Program-made: the position numbers and the translations under genes
NCBI RefSeq assembly: GCF_049647105.1
Contig: NZ_JBARWZ010000288.1
Span: 1-64,000 of the forward strand
Source: Actinophytocola sp049647105
GTDB lineage: Bacteria; Actinomycetota; Actinomycetes; Mycobacteriales; Pseudonocardiaceae
DNA: 64,000 nt
Direction: 5' to 3'
In this document: positions 15,625 through 22,902 of the stretch, one piece after another
How positions within the stretch are numbered: the first letter of the stretch is position 1
How the letters are laid out: each line of letters begins with the position of its first letter
Notes under the pieces: model-generated
What the model saw: only the letters and a program-made list of their open reading frames with translations
Told to the model about the DNA's origin: nothing
Databases searched by the model: none

Positions 15625-16896
15625 ATGATTACGGGGTACGGCGAGCACGATGTCGCGCGGTGGTTCGCGGAGCAGGAGAAGGACGCGCTGCTGCCCGACT
15701 CACCGCCGTCGCTGCGTAGTCCCTTCTCCCGGGACCGTGCCCGCGTGCTCCACTCGGCCGCGTTGCGCCGCCTTGCAGGCAAGACGCAGGTCGTTGGCCC
15801 CGGCGAGGGGTCCGAGGTGAGCGGTGTGCCACGTACCCGGCTCACCCACTCGCTCGAGGTCGCGCAGATCGGCAGGGGCATCGCGGAGGATCTCGGCTGC
15901 GATCCGGACCTCGTGGAGATGGCGGGCCTCGCCCACGACATCGGTCACCCGCCGTTCGGGCACAACGGCGAACGCGCGCTCGACGCGGTGGCCCAGGCCT
16001 GCGGCGGGTTCGAGGGCAACGCCCAGACGCTGCGGATCCTGGCCCGTCTCGAGCCCAAGATCGCCGACCACGGCCTCAACCTCACCCGCGCGTCCCTCGA
16101 CGCCGCCACGAAGTACCCGTGGCCGCGCATCGCGGGTACCAGCAAGTTCGGCGTCTACGGGGACGACCTGCCGGTGTTCGAGTGGCTGCGTGCCGGTGCC
16201 CCCGGGGACCGGTGCTGCATCGAGGCGCAGGTCATGGACTGGGCCGACGACGTCGCCTACTCGGTACACGACGTCGAGGACGGTGTGCGGGCGGGGCGCA
16301 TCGCCGTTCGCGAGCTGACCGACCCGGTCGAGCGGGCCGTGGTGGCTGAGCTCGCCGCGAAGTACTTCAGCAACGAGCCGGTGTCTGCGCTGGAGGACGC
16401 GGCGCGTGACCTGCTCCGGCTGCCGGTCGTGTCGGCCCTGAGCGTGCCGGGGTATGACGGTTCGCTCACCTCGCAGGTCGCGTTGAAGCGGCTCACGAGC
16501 GAACTGGTCGGCCGGTTCGTGTCCGCCGCTGTCACCGCCACCCGTGCCGCTCACGGCGGAGGGGTCCTGACCAGGTACGGCGCCGATCTCGTGGTGCCGC
16601 CCAGGGTGGCGGCGGAGGTGGCGCTGTTGAAGGCGGTCGCGGTGCGGTACGTGATGAGCGACGTGCAGCGGCTCGCGTTGCAGGCGCGTCAGCGGGAGTG
16701 GCTGACCGAGCTGGTGGCGGTGCTGGCCGACCGAGGACCGGACGCGCTGGAGCCCGCGTTCGTGCCCGCATGGGAACACGCGCCTGGCGACGCGGAGCGG
16801 CTGCGTGTGGTGATCGACCAGGTGGCGTCGCTGACCGACGCGCAGGCGGTCAGCTGGCACCGCGCTCTTGTCGCCGGCCGGAAATCGTCGGAGTGA
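15625..16896 (+). CDS. dgt: Deoxyguanosinetriphosphate triphosphohydrolase-like protein
   Basis: A 423-residue HD-superfamily dNTP triphosphohydrolase. The metal ligands are visible in RTRLTHSLEVAQI, the HD pair in LAHDIGHPPFGHNGE, and the late aspartate in MDWADDVAYSVHDVEDG. It would hydrolyse dNTPs to deoxynucleoside and triphosphate and is usually found close to dnaG in actinobacteria, as here. ATG 15625 begins 9 bases after the DUF218 stop. Confidence 0.9.
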   Translation: MITGYGEHDVARWFAEQEKDALLPDSPPSLRSPFSRDRARVLHSAALRRLAGKTQVVGPGEGSEVSGVPRTRLTHSLEVAQIGRGIAEDLGCDPDLVEMAGLAHDIGHPPFGHNGERALDAVAQACGGFEGNAQTLRILARLEPKIADHGLNLTRASLDAATKYPWPRIAGTSKFGVYGDDLPVFEWLRAGAPGDRCCIEAQVMDWADDVAYSVHDVEDGVRAGRIAVRELTDPVERAVVAELAAKYFSNEPVSALEDAARDLLRLPVVSALSVPGYDGSLTSQVALKRLTSELVGRFVSAAVTATRAAHGGGVLTRYGADLVVPPRVAAEVALLKAVAVRYVMSDVQRLALQARQREWLTELVAVLADRGPDALEPAFVPAWEHAPGDAERLRVVIDQVASLTDAQAVSWHRALVAGRKSSE

Positions 16897-16914
16897 CGTG
16901 GCACACTCGATGAC

Positions 16915-18033
16915 ATGGCTGAACCGGTGACCCATCTCGCGTACGCACTCACTCTGCACCGGGCCACCGCGCCGAACCTCACGACCAACGCGTGCTGGTC
17001 GCCGTTCTCGGTGGCGAGTGCGCTCGGGCTGGTCGCCCAGGGCGCCAGAGGGCTGACCCGTGACGAGCTGGCCGTGCTGCTGGTGGGGGAGAAGTCAGGT
17101 GACCTCGCCGAGCTTGGGGCTCTGCTGACCCGTGCCGGTGTGCTGGAGCAGCACCGCGACAACGAGGACGAGCCGGTCATCGCCGTCGCCAACACGCTGT
17201 GGGCGGACGAGTCGATCGACGTGTACGCCTCCTATGTGGACGAGCTGGGGCGCTGGTCGAGCGGCATGGTGCGGGAGGCGCCGTTCCGGGAGAACCCGCC
17301 GAGGACTCGCGACATGATCAATGTGGACGTCGCGAAGACGACCCGGGACCTCATCCCCGAGCTGTTGCCGCCCGACGCGATCCAGGCCGACACGGTGTCG
17401 GCGCTGGTCAACGCGTTGTACCTGAAATGCGCGTGGAAGCAGCGGTTCGCGGAGGGCGCGACGGCGTCGCGGCCGTTCCACACCCCGGGCGGCGCCAAGG
17501 ACGTGCCGACCATGGAGCTGTCGGAGCGGATCGGCTACGCGGCCACGGACGGGTGGCAGGTCGTCAGCCTGGCCGCCGTGGGTGGCGTCGAGGCCGTCGT
17601 CCTGCTGCCGGACGCCGAGCTCGCGACCGAGGAACCCGAGCTCGACGCGGAGCGGCTGGCCCGCCTGCTGGACGCGCCCCGGCACCAGCAGGTCCGGCTG
17701 TGGCTGCCGAAGGTCGACGTGCGCATGCAGGCCGAGCTGTCACCACCGCTCAACGAGGTCGGTGTGCGGACGGTGTTCAGCCGGGACGCCGACCTCGGTG
17801 GGATCACCGCGAGTGAGCTGGCCGTGCAGGCCGTGCTGCACGAGTCGGTGCTGAAGCTCGACGAGCAGGGCCTGGAGGGTGCGGCGGCCACGGCGGTGAT
17901 GATGCGGCTCATGTCGTTGCCGACGGGGGAGCCGGTCGAGGTGCACGTGGACCGGCCGTTCCTGCTTGTGGTCCGCCACAGGGAGACCGGGGTCGTGTAC
18001 TTCCTCGCGCGTGTGGTCGATCCCGCCGAGTGA
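16915..18033 (+). CDS. Serpin (serine protease inhibitor)
   Basis: A 372-residue complete serpin. Early core residues ACWSPFSVASALGLVAQGARG, shutter/breach strand VSALVNALYLKCAWKQRF, and C-terminal RPFLLVVRHRETGVVYF are present. The hinge before the reactive loop is EQGLEGAAAT, keeping small residues at P12-P9 as in inhibitory serpins. Counting 17 residues from the P17 glutamate places the scissile bond at M333-S334, the same Met-Ser pair as in alpha-1-antitrypsin, which predicts inhibition of elastase- or subtilisin-like proteases. No signal peptide or membrane segment is seen, so it probably acts inside the cell. It sits between dgt and dnaG. Confidence 0.92.
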   Translation: MAEPVTHLAYALTLHRATAPNLTTNACWSPFSVASALGLVAQGARGLTRDELAVLLVGEKSGDLAELGALLTRAGVLEQHRDNEDEPVIAVANTLWADESIDVYASYVDELGRWSSGMVREAPFRENPPRTRDMINVDVAKTTRDLIPELLPPDAIQADTVSALVNALYLKCAWKQRFAEGATASRPFHTPGGAKDVPTMELSERIGYAATDGWQVVSLAAVGGVEAVVLLPDAELATEEPELDAERLARLLDAPRHQQVRLWLPKVDVRMQAELSPPLNEVGVRTVFSRDADLGGITASELAVQAVLHESVLKLDEQGLEGAAATAVMMRLMSLPTGEPVEVHVDRPFLLVVRHRETGVVYFLARVVDPAE

Positions 18034-18036
18034 GGC

Positions 18037-18063
18037 TGTCACACACCGCGGCTCCTCCTCGTC
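18037..18063 (+). promoter_or_regulatory. ECF41-type sigma-factor promoter
   Basis: TGTCACA (18037-18043), 16 bases, then CGTC (18060-18063). This is exactly the bipartite motif described for ECF41 sigma factors, 25 bases upstream of a carboxymuconolactone-decarboxylase-type gene whose neighbour is an ECF41 sigma gene. The match is direct; activity is inferred. Confidence 0.85.
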
Positions 18064-18088
18064 CAGATCATGAAACGAGGAGGAGACA

Positions 18089-18676
18089 ATGCCCAGAGTT
18101 CCTGGCTTGGCAACAAAAGACGCGGGGCCCGTGATCCGCATCGGCTACTGGTTCGCGAAGCGGCGGTTCAAGGTCGTGCCGGAGCCGTTCTCGGTGCTGG
18201 CCCGGCACCGGAAGCTGTTCATGGCCGCCGCGCGGCACGAGCTGGCCGCCGAGAAGGCCAGCCGGAAGCTGCCGGCCAACGTGCGTGAACTGGCGGTGTA
18301 CCGGGTCGCGCAGCAGCTCGGCTGCTCATGGTGCGTGGACTTCGGCACCATGCTGCAGAAGCACGAGGGGCTGGACGTCGAGCGGCTCAAGCACATCAAC
18401 GACTACCTGACCTCGCCGACCTACACGCGGCAGGAGCGGCTGGCCGTCGCCTACGCCGACGCGATGACCGACACCCCGGTCAGCGCCACCGACGAGCAGC
18501 TCGCGGAGCTGCGGGCGGAGTTCGGTGACGAGGGCGTGATCGAGCTGACCTACCAGATCGGCCTGGAGAACATGCGGGCCCGGACCTACAGCGCGCTCGA
18601 CATCCGGGACCAGGGCTTCAGCTCAGGGGACGCCTGCCGGCTCCCCGAGGCCGACCTCAGAAGCGCAGGTGCGTGA
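18089..18676 (+). CDS. Carboxymuconolactone decarboxylase-family (AhpD-like) protein
   Basis: A 195-residue helical protein of the CMD/AhpD superfamily. The redox-type motif C79-S-W-C82 with the following histidine-containing helix is present (GCSWCVDFGTMLQKH). ATG 18089 has a strong GGAGGAG box. The gene is preceded by an exact ECF41 promoter and its 3' end overlaps the convergent ECF41 sigma gene by 20 bases; COE-type enzymes (CMD, oxidoreductase, epimerase) are the usual partners of ECF41 factors. It probably functions in redox or peroxide chemistry; the substrate is unknown. Confidence 0.88.
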   Translation: MPRVPGLATKDAGPVIRIGYWFAKRRFKVVPEPFSVLARHRKLFMAAARHELAAEKASRKLPANVRELAVYRVAQQLGCSWCVDFGTMLQKHEGLDVERLKHINDYLTSPTYTRQERLAVAYADAMTDTPVSATDEQLAELRAEFGDEGVIELTYQIGLENMRARTYSALDIRDQGFSSGDACRLPEADLRSAGA

Positions 18677-19592
18677 GCTTCTCCGGATTGCACATGTCGT
18701 AGATCCCGGTCACCTGCCCGTCCCGGATGTCGAACGTCGTGACCCGCCGGTCGACCCTGATCAGGTCGCCATCGGCGGGCACTTCCGGGATCGCCATGCC
18801 GATCTGGCCGTTGACCACGACGAGCTCGCCGCTCAGGATCCGGTGGACGCCGTACATCTTGATGAGCCCGAGAAGGAACCGGGAGATCTTGTCGGCACCG
18901 ACCATGTGGCGGCGGGAGGTGCGGGCCTTGCCGTTGCTGTCGCCGATGAGCACCGCGTCCGGGTGCAGTGCCTGGACGACGCTGTTCAGGTCGCCGGACA
19001 GGATCGCCGCCAGCAGGCGCTCGATGAGCGCCCGCTGCTCCGCGAGATCCGCGAGCCGGGGCGGCTCCGCGTCCGCCACCGCGCGCCTGCCTCGGGACGC
19101 GTGCTGGCGGGCGGTCGCCTCGGTGACACCGAGGAGCTCCGCGATCTCCCCGAACGGCACGGAGAACGCGTCGTGCAGCACGAAGGCGACGCGCTGCTCC
19201 GGCGTCAGCTTGTCCAGCACCACGAGTGTGGCCAGCCGAACCTGCTCGTCCCGCACGACTGTCTCGAGTGGATCGTCGCCGGGCTGTGTGCCGTACGGGG
19301 TGACGATCGGCTCCGGCAGCCACGGGCCCACGTAGCGCTCGCGTTGCGCGGCGGCCGAGCGCAGCCGGTCGAGGCAGAGGTGGCCGACGACGGTCGTGAG
19401 CCAGCCCCGGAGGTCCCGGATCTCGGCGCGGCGGGCCTCGTCGAGCCCGGCCAGTCGCAGCCACGCCTCCTGGACCGCGTCCTCGGCGTCGGAGATCGTG
19501 CTGGTCAACCGGTACGCGACACCGATCAGGTGCGCGCGGTGCGTCGAGAACTCCTTTGCGAGGACATCATCGCTGACCGTCACACCCGCCAT
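18657..19592 (-). CDS. sigJ: ECF41-family RNA polymerase sigma factor
   Basis: A 311-residue sigma-70 factor with sigma2 (AYRLTSTISDAEDAVQEAWLRL), sigma4 (LTPEQRVAFVLHDAFSVPFGEIAELLGVTEATARQ) and a fused SnoaL-like domain that replaces a separate anti-sigma factor in ECF41. The C-terminal control motif NPEKL (302-306) corresponds to the family NPDKL; the DGGGK motif is altered to DSNGK. It is divergent from dnaG by 35 bases and convergent with its likely target gene. GTG 19583 may be the true start, because AGTAGGA lies 8 bases before it, whereas ATG 19592 directly abuts that box. The symbol follows the mycobacterial SigJ relative and is tentative. Confidence 0.88.
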   Translation of the reverse strand: MAGVTVSDDVLAKEFSTHRAHLIGVAYRLTSTISDAEDAVQEAWLRLAGLDEARRAEIRDLRGWLTTVVGHLCLDRLRSAAAQRERYVGPWLPEPIVTPYGTQPGDDPLETVVRDEQVRLATLVVLDKLTPEQRVAFVLHDAFSVPFGEIAELLGVTEATARQHASRGRRAVADAEPPRLADLAEQRALIERLLAAILSGDLNSVVQALHPDAVLIGDSNGKARTSRRHMVGADKISRFLLGLIKMYGVHRILSGELVVVNGQIGMAIPEVPADGDLIRVDRRVTTFDIRDGQVTGIYDMCNPEKLTHLRF

Positions 19593-19627
19593 CCTACTTA
19601 CGGCGAGGACGCCTAGACTCGGACAAC

Positions 19628-21529
19628 GTGGCAGGACGGATCCGGGAAAGCGACATCGCCGCGGTCCGCGACCGCAATCGGGTCGACGACATCGTCGGCG
19701 AGTACGTGTCGCTGCGCCGTGCCGGTGGCGGCGCGCTGAAGGGCCTGTGCCCGTTCCACGACGAGAAGACGCCGTCGTTCAACGTGCGGTCCACCCACGG
19801 CACCTTCCACTGCTTCGGCTGCGGCGAGGGCGGCGACGTCATCGCCTTCATCATGAAGATCGACCACCTGAGCTTCGTCGAGGCGGTCGAGCGGCTCGCC
19901 GAGCGCAGTGGCATACAGCTGACCTACGAAGGCGGCGCACCGACCAGGCAGCGTGACAAGGGCACGCGGACCAGGCTGGTCGACGCGCACCGCGCGGCCG
20001 CCGAGTTCTACGCCGAGCAGCTGGCGACCCCCGACGCGGTCAAGGCGCGGGAGTTCCTCGCCGAGCGTGGGTTCGACCAGGCCGCGGCCGTGCAGTTCGG
20101 CTGCGGGTACGCGCCGGCGGGCTGGGACAAGCTCACCAAGCACCTCCTCGGCCGCGGCTTCGACATGCAGGAGCTGATCAAGGGCGGCCTGTCCCGCGAG
20201 GGCAGGCAGGGCCCGATCGACCGGTTCCACCGCCGCCTCCTGTGGCCGATCAGGGACCTCGGCGGCGACGTCGTCGGCTTCGGCGCGCGGCGGCTGTTCG
20301 ACGACGACCAGATCCAGGCCAAGTACCTGAACACCAGTGAGAGCCCGGTCTACAAGAAGTCGCAGGTGCTGTTCGGCCTGGACCTCGCCAAGCGGGAGAT
20401 CGCGCGGCGGCACCAGGTCGTCGTGGTCGAGGGCTACACCGACGTGATGGCCATGCACCTCGCGGGCGTGCTCACCGCCGTCGCGTCCTGCGGCACCGCG
20501 TTCGGCTCCGAGCACATCACGGTGCTGCGCAGGCTGTTGATGGACGACGACGCGTTCCGCGGCGAGGTGATCTACACCTTCGACGGCGACGACGCGGGGC
20601 AGAAGGCCGCGCTCAAGGCGTTCGACGAGGACCAGAAGTTCGCCGCGCAGACGTTCATCGCGATCGCACCCGACGGGCAGGACCCGTGTGAGCTGCGGCA
20701 GAGCAAGGGTGACGTGGCGGTGCGCGACCTGGTCGCCCGGCGAAGGCCCCTGTTCGAGTTCGCCATCAAGACCGAGCTGGCCGTGCACAACCTCGAGAAC
20801 GCGGAGGGCCGCGTCGAGGCGTTGCGGCGGACGGTCCCGATGGTGGCGCGGATCAAGGAGGTGGCGCTGCGGGACGAGTACGCGCGCCAGCTCGCGGGCT
20901 GGGTCGGCTGGGAGGACATGGCGACGGTCGTGCGGCGGGTCCGCGAGTCCTCGGGCGGCACGCAGGCACCCGCGCGGCGGGCCACCAGGCAGGTGGACCC
21001 GGGTCAGGGCGCGCTCCCGGTCGATGTCGACGGGCCTCCTCGGCCGAACCCGCGTGATCCGCAGCTGCACGTCCAGCGTGAGGCGATCAAGCTCGCGCTG
21101 CAGGAACCCGCGTTCGCCGGTCCCATGTACGACGCGCTGCCGCTGGAGGTGTTCACCCACCCCGCGTACGCCGAACTGCACCGTGCGGTGCTCAAGGCGG
21201 GCGGTACGTCGAGCGGGCTCGCTGGTGCGGACCTGATCGACGCGGTGGCGAAGTGCTGCGAGTCCGGCACGGGCCGCAACCTCGTCACCGAGCTGGCCGT
21301 GGAAGCCATTCCCACCAGGCAGAACGCGATCGAGCGGTACGCGGCGGGCATGCTCGCCGCCCTTCAGCGGCAGCTGCTGGCCGGTCAGATCGCCGACATC
21401 AAGTCGCGGCTGCAGCGCCTGTCGCCGATCGAGGAACCGGACGAGGCGCGTGCGTTGTGGGGCGACCTGGTGGCGCTGGAGCAGTACTACAAGGCGCTGG
21501 GGGAGCAGGCCGCCGGAGGCATGGGATGA
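19628..21529 (+). CDS. dnaG: DNA primase
   Basis: A 633-residue bacterial primase. The CHC2 zinc ribbon is C41-x2-H44-x17-C62-x2-C65; the Toprim catalytic segment includes VVVEGYTDVMAMH and FDGDDAGQKAA; the C-terminal third would bind DnaB helicase. It makes RNA primers at the replication fork. GTG 19628 is the start. The stop overlaps the next gene by 4 bases, so that gene is co-translated. Confidence 0.96.
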   Translation: MAGRIRESDIAAVRDRNRVDDIVGEYVSLRRAGGGALKGLCPFHDEKTPSFNVRSTHGTFHCFGCGEGGDVIAFIMKIDHLSFVEAVERLAERSGIQLTYEGGAPTRQRDKGTRTRLVDAHRAAAEFYAEQLATPDAVKAREFLAERGFDQAAAVQFGCGYAPAGWDKLTKHLLGRGFDMQELIKGGLSREGRQGPIDRFHRRLLWPIRDLGGDVVGFGARRLFDDDQIQAKYLNTSESPVYKKSQVLFGLDLAKREIARRHQVVVVEGYTDVMAMHLAGVLTAVASCGTAFGSEHITVLRRLLMDDDAFRGEVIYTFDGDDAGQKAALKAFDEDQKFAAQTFIAIAPDGQDPCELRQSKGDVAVRDLVARRRPLFEFAIKTELAVHNLENAEGRVEALRRTVPMVARIKEVALRDEYARQLAGWVGWEDMATVVRRVRESSGGTQAPARRATRQVDPGQGALPVDVDGPPRPNPRDPQLHVQREAIKLALQEPAFAGPMYDALPLEVFTHPAYAELHRAVLKAGGTSSGLAGADLIDAVAKCCESGTGRNLVTELAVEAIPTRQNAIERYAAGMLAALQRQLLAGQIADIKSRLQRLSPIEEPDEARALWGDLVALEQYYKALGEQAAGGMG

Positions 21530-22059
21530 GTGTTCTTCGCAAGCTTCTCGACAAGGTCGTCGGCGACGGCACGCCTGACGGTTTCGCCGGCACGCTCGAG
21601 CAGGAGGAGACCGTCGTCGTCGTGGCCGAGGTCCGCGGCGGCGGGCACCTCGTGGCCACGTCGCTGGGACTGTGGGTGTCGACCGGCGACGGGGCGCGCC
21701 GCATCGGGTGGCACCTGCTCAGCAAGGTGACATGGGGCGACGGAGTGCTGGCCGTGGTCGAGGCGGACGAGATCGGGGAGGCCGGCGACGCGGTCCTGCT
21801 GACCGATCGGCCGCCGCACCGCTACGCGCTCGTCGATCCGGGCAAACTGCCGCACGCCGTGCACCAGCGGGTGACCGGGTCGATCAGGTCGCGCCACCAC
21901 CGGGACCTGCCGGGTGGGGGAGCGTGGTTCGTGCAGCGCAAAGTGCCTGGCAGGGACGGCATCGTGCTGCAGGTCAGGGCCGATCCGGGCACGGACGCGA
22001 ACGCCGTGCGGACGGTCGCCGCGGAGGTGGCCATCAAGATCCGGGAAGCGCTACAGTAA
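21526..22059 (+). CDS. Actinobacterial conserved protein coupled to dnaG
   Basis: A 177-residue soluble protein with beta-rich composition (TLEQEETVVVVAEVRGGGHLV; GLWVSTGDGARRIGWHLLSKVTW), resembling a PH-like or short beta-barrel domain followed by a helical end. ATG 21526 overlaps the dnaG stop. It is a common downstream partner of dnaG in actinomycetes; I do not know an assigned function. Its TAA stop lies inside a 22-bp palindrome. Confidence 0.75.
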   Translation: MSVLRKLLDKVVGDGTPDGFAGTLEQEETVVVVAEVRGGGHLVATSLGLWVSTGDGARRIGWHLLSKVTWGDGVLAVVEADEIGEAGDAVLLTDRPPHRYALVDPGKLPHAVHQRVTGSIRSRHHRDLPGGGAWFVQRKVPGRDGIVLQVRADPGTDANAVRTVAAEVAIKIREALQ

Positions 22060-22078
22060 CAGTACGAACGTACTGTTA
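22057..22078. promoter_or_regulatory. 22-bp palindromic operator
   Basis: Perfect 10-bp arms (TAACAGTACG and CGTACTGTTA) around a central AA, 14 bases before the methyltransferase start. The size and symmetry suit a TetR- or GntR-type dimer. No regulator gene lies next to it. It is too AT-rich and lacks a T-run for a terminator. Confidence 0.65.
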
Positions 22079-22091
22079 TGCGGGAGGCGCT

Positions 22092-22856
22092 GTGTGGGAT
22101 CCCTCGAAGTACCTGACCTTCGCCGACCACCGCGCCCGCCCGTTCTTCGACCTCGTCGGCCGGATCGCCGTGGAGGCCCCGCGCCGGGTCGCCGACCTCG
22201 GCTGCGGTCCCGGCAACCTGACCTCGGCGCTCGCGCAGCGGTGGCCCGCCGCCAGGATCGAGGCGTGCGACTCGTCGCAGGAGATGGTCGCGGCCGCACG
22301 GGAGCGGGGGATCGACGCGACCGTGCTGGACGTGCGGGACTGGCGGCCGGAGCCGGACACCGACGTGGTGGTGTCGAACGCGGTCCTGCAGTGGGTGCCG
22401 GGACACGAGGAACTGCTCGCGCGCTGGGTGAAGCAGCTGCCGCGCGGGGCGTGGCTCGCGTTCCAGGTACCTGGCAACTTCGGGGCGCCGTCCCATGTGC
22501 GGGTGCGGGAGCTGGTCGCGTCGCCGCGGTGGCGGGACCGTCTCGAGTCGGTTGTATTGCGTGAGGACGACGCGGTGCTCGACCCCGAGGGGTACGCGGG
22601 CCTGTTGTCGGACGCCGGATGCGCGGTCGATGCCTGGGAGACCACCTACCTGCATCGGCTGACCGGTGCGGACCCCGTGCTGGAGTGGGTGACCGGGACG
22701 GCGCTGCGTCCGATCAGGACCGCACTGTCCGATGAGGACTGGACGGAGTTCCGTGCGGAGCTGGCGCCCCGGCTGAGGGCCGAGTACCCCGAGCGGGTGG
22801 ACGGCACCACGTGGTTTCCGTTCCGCCGCGTCTTCGCCGTGGCCCAGAAACGGTGA
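22092..22856 (+). CDS. tam: Trans-aconitate 2-methyltransferase-like SAM methyltransferase
   Basis: A 254-residue class I methyltransferase. The SAM motif is VADLGCGPGNLTSAL with the acidic residue in IEACDSSQEM; the sequence NAVLQWVPGHEELL and FQVPGNFGAPSHVRVREL are hallmark Tam segments. Tam methylates trans-aconitate, an inhibitor of the TCA cycle. GTG 22092 is set by GGGAGG at 22082-22087. It probably has its own promoter controlled through the palindrome at 22057-22078. Confidence 0.85.
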   Translation: MWDPSKYLTFADHRARPFFDLVGRIAVEAPRRVADLGCGPGNLTSALAQRWPAARIEACDSSQEMVAAARERGIDATVLDVRDWRPEPDTDVVVSNAVLQWVPGHEELLARWVKQLPRGAWLAFQVPGNFGAPSHVRVRELVASPRWRDRLESVVLREDDAVLDPEGYAGLLSDAGCAVDAWETTYLHRLTGADPVLEWVTGTALRPIRTALSDEDWTEFRAELAPRLRAEYPERVDGTTWFPFRRVFAVAQKR

Positions 22857-22889
22857 AGAGGCGCGTTCGGGAAGCGAACGCGCCTCTTC
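22855..22889. terminator. Bidirectional hairpin terminator
   Basis: A 15-bp perfect stem (22855-22869 with 22875-22889) and 5-base loop between convergent tam and mmpL. It starts inside the tam stop codon. The symmetry lets it serve both strands. Confidence 0.8.
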
Positions 22890-22902
22890 ACGAATGGTGT
22901 TA

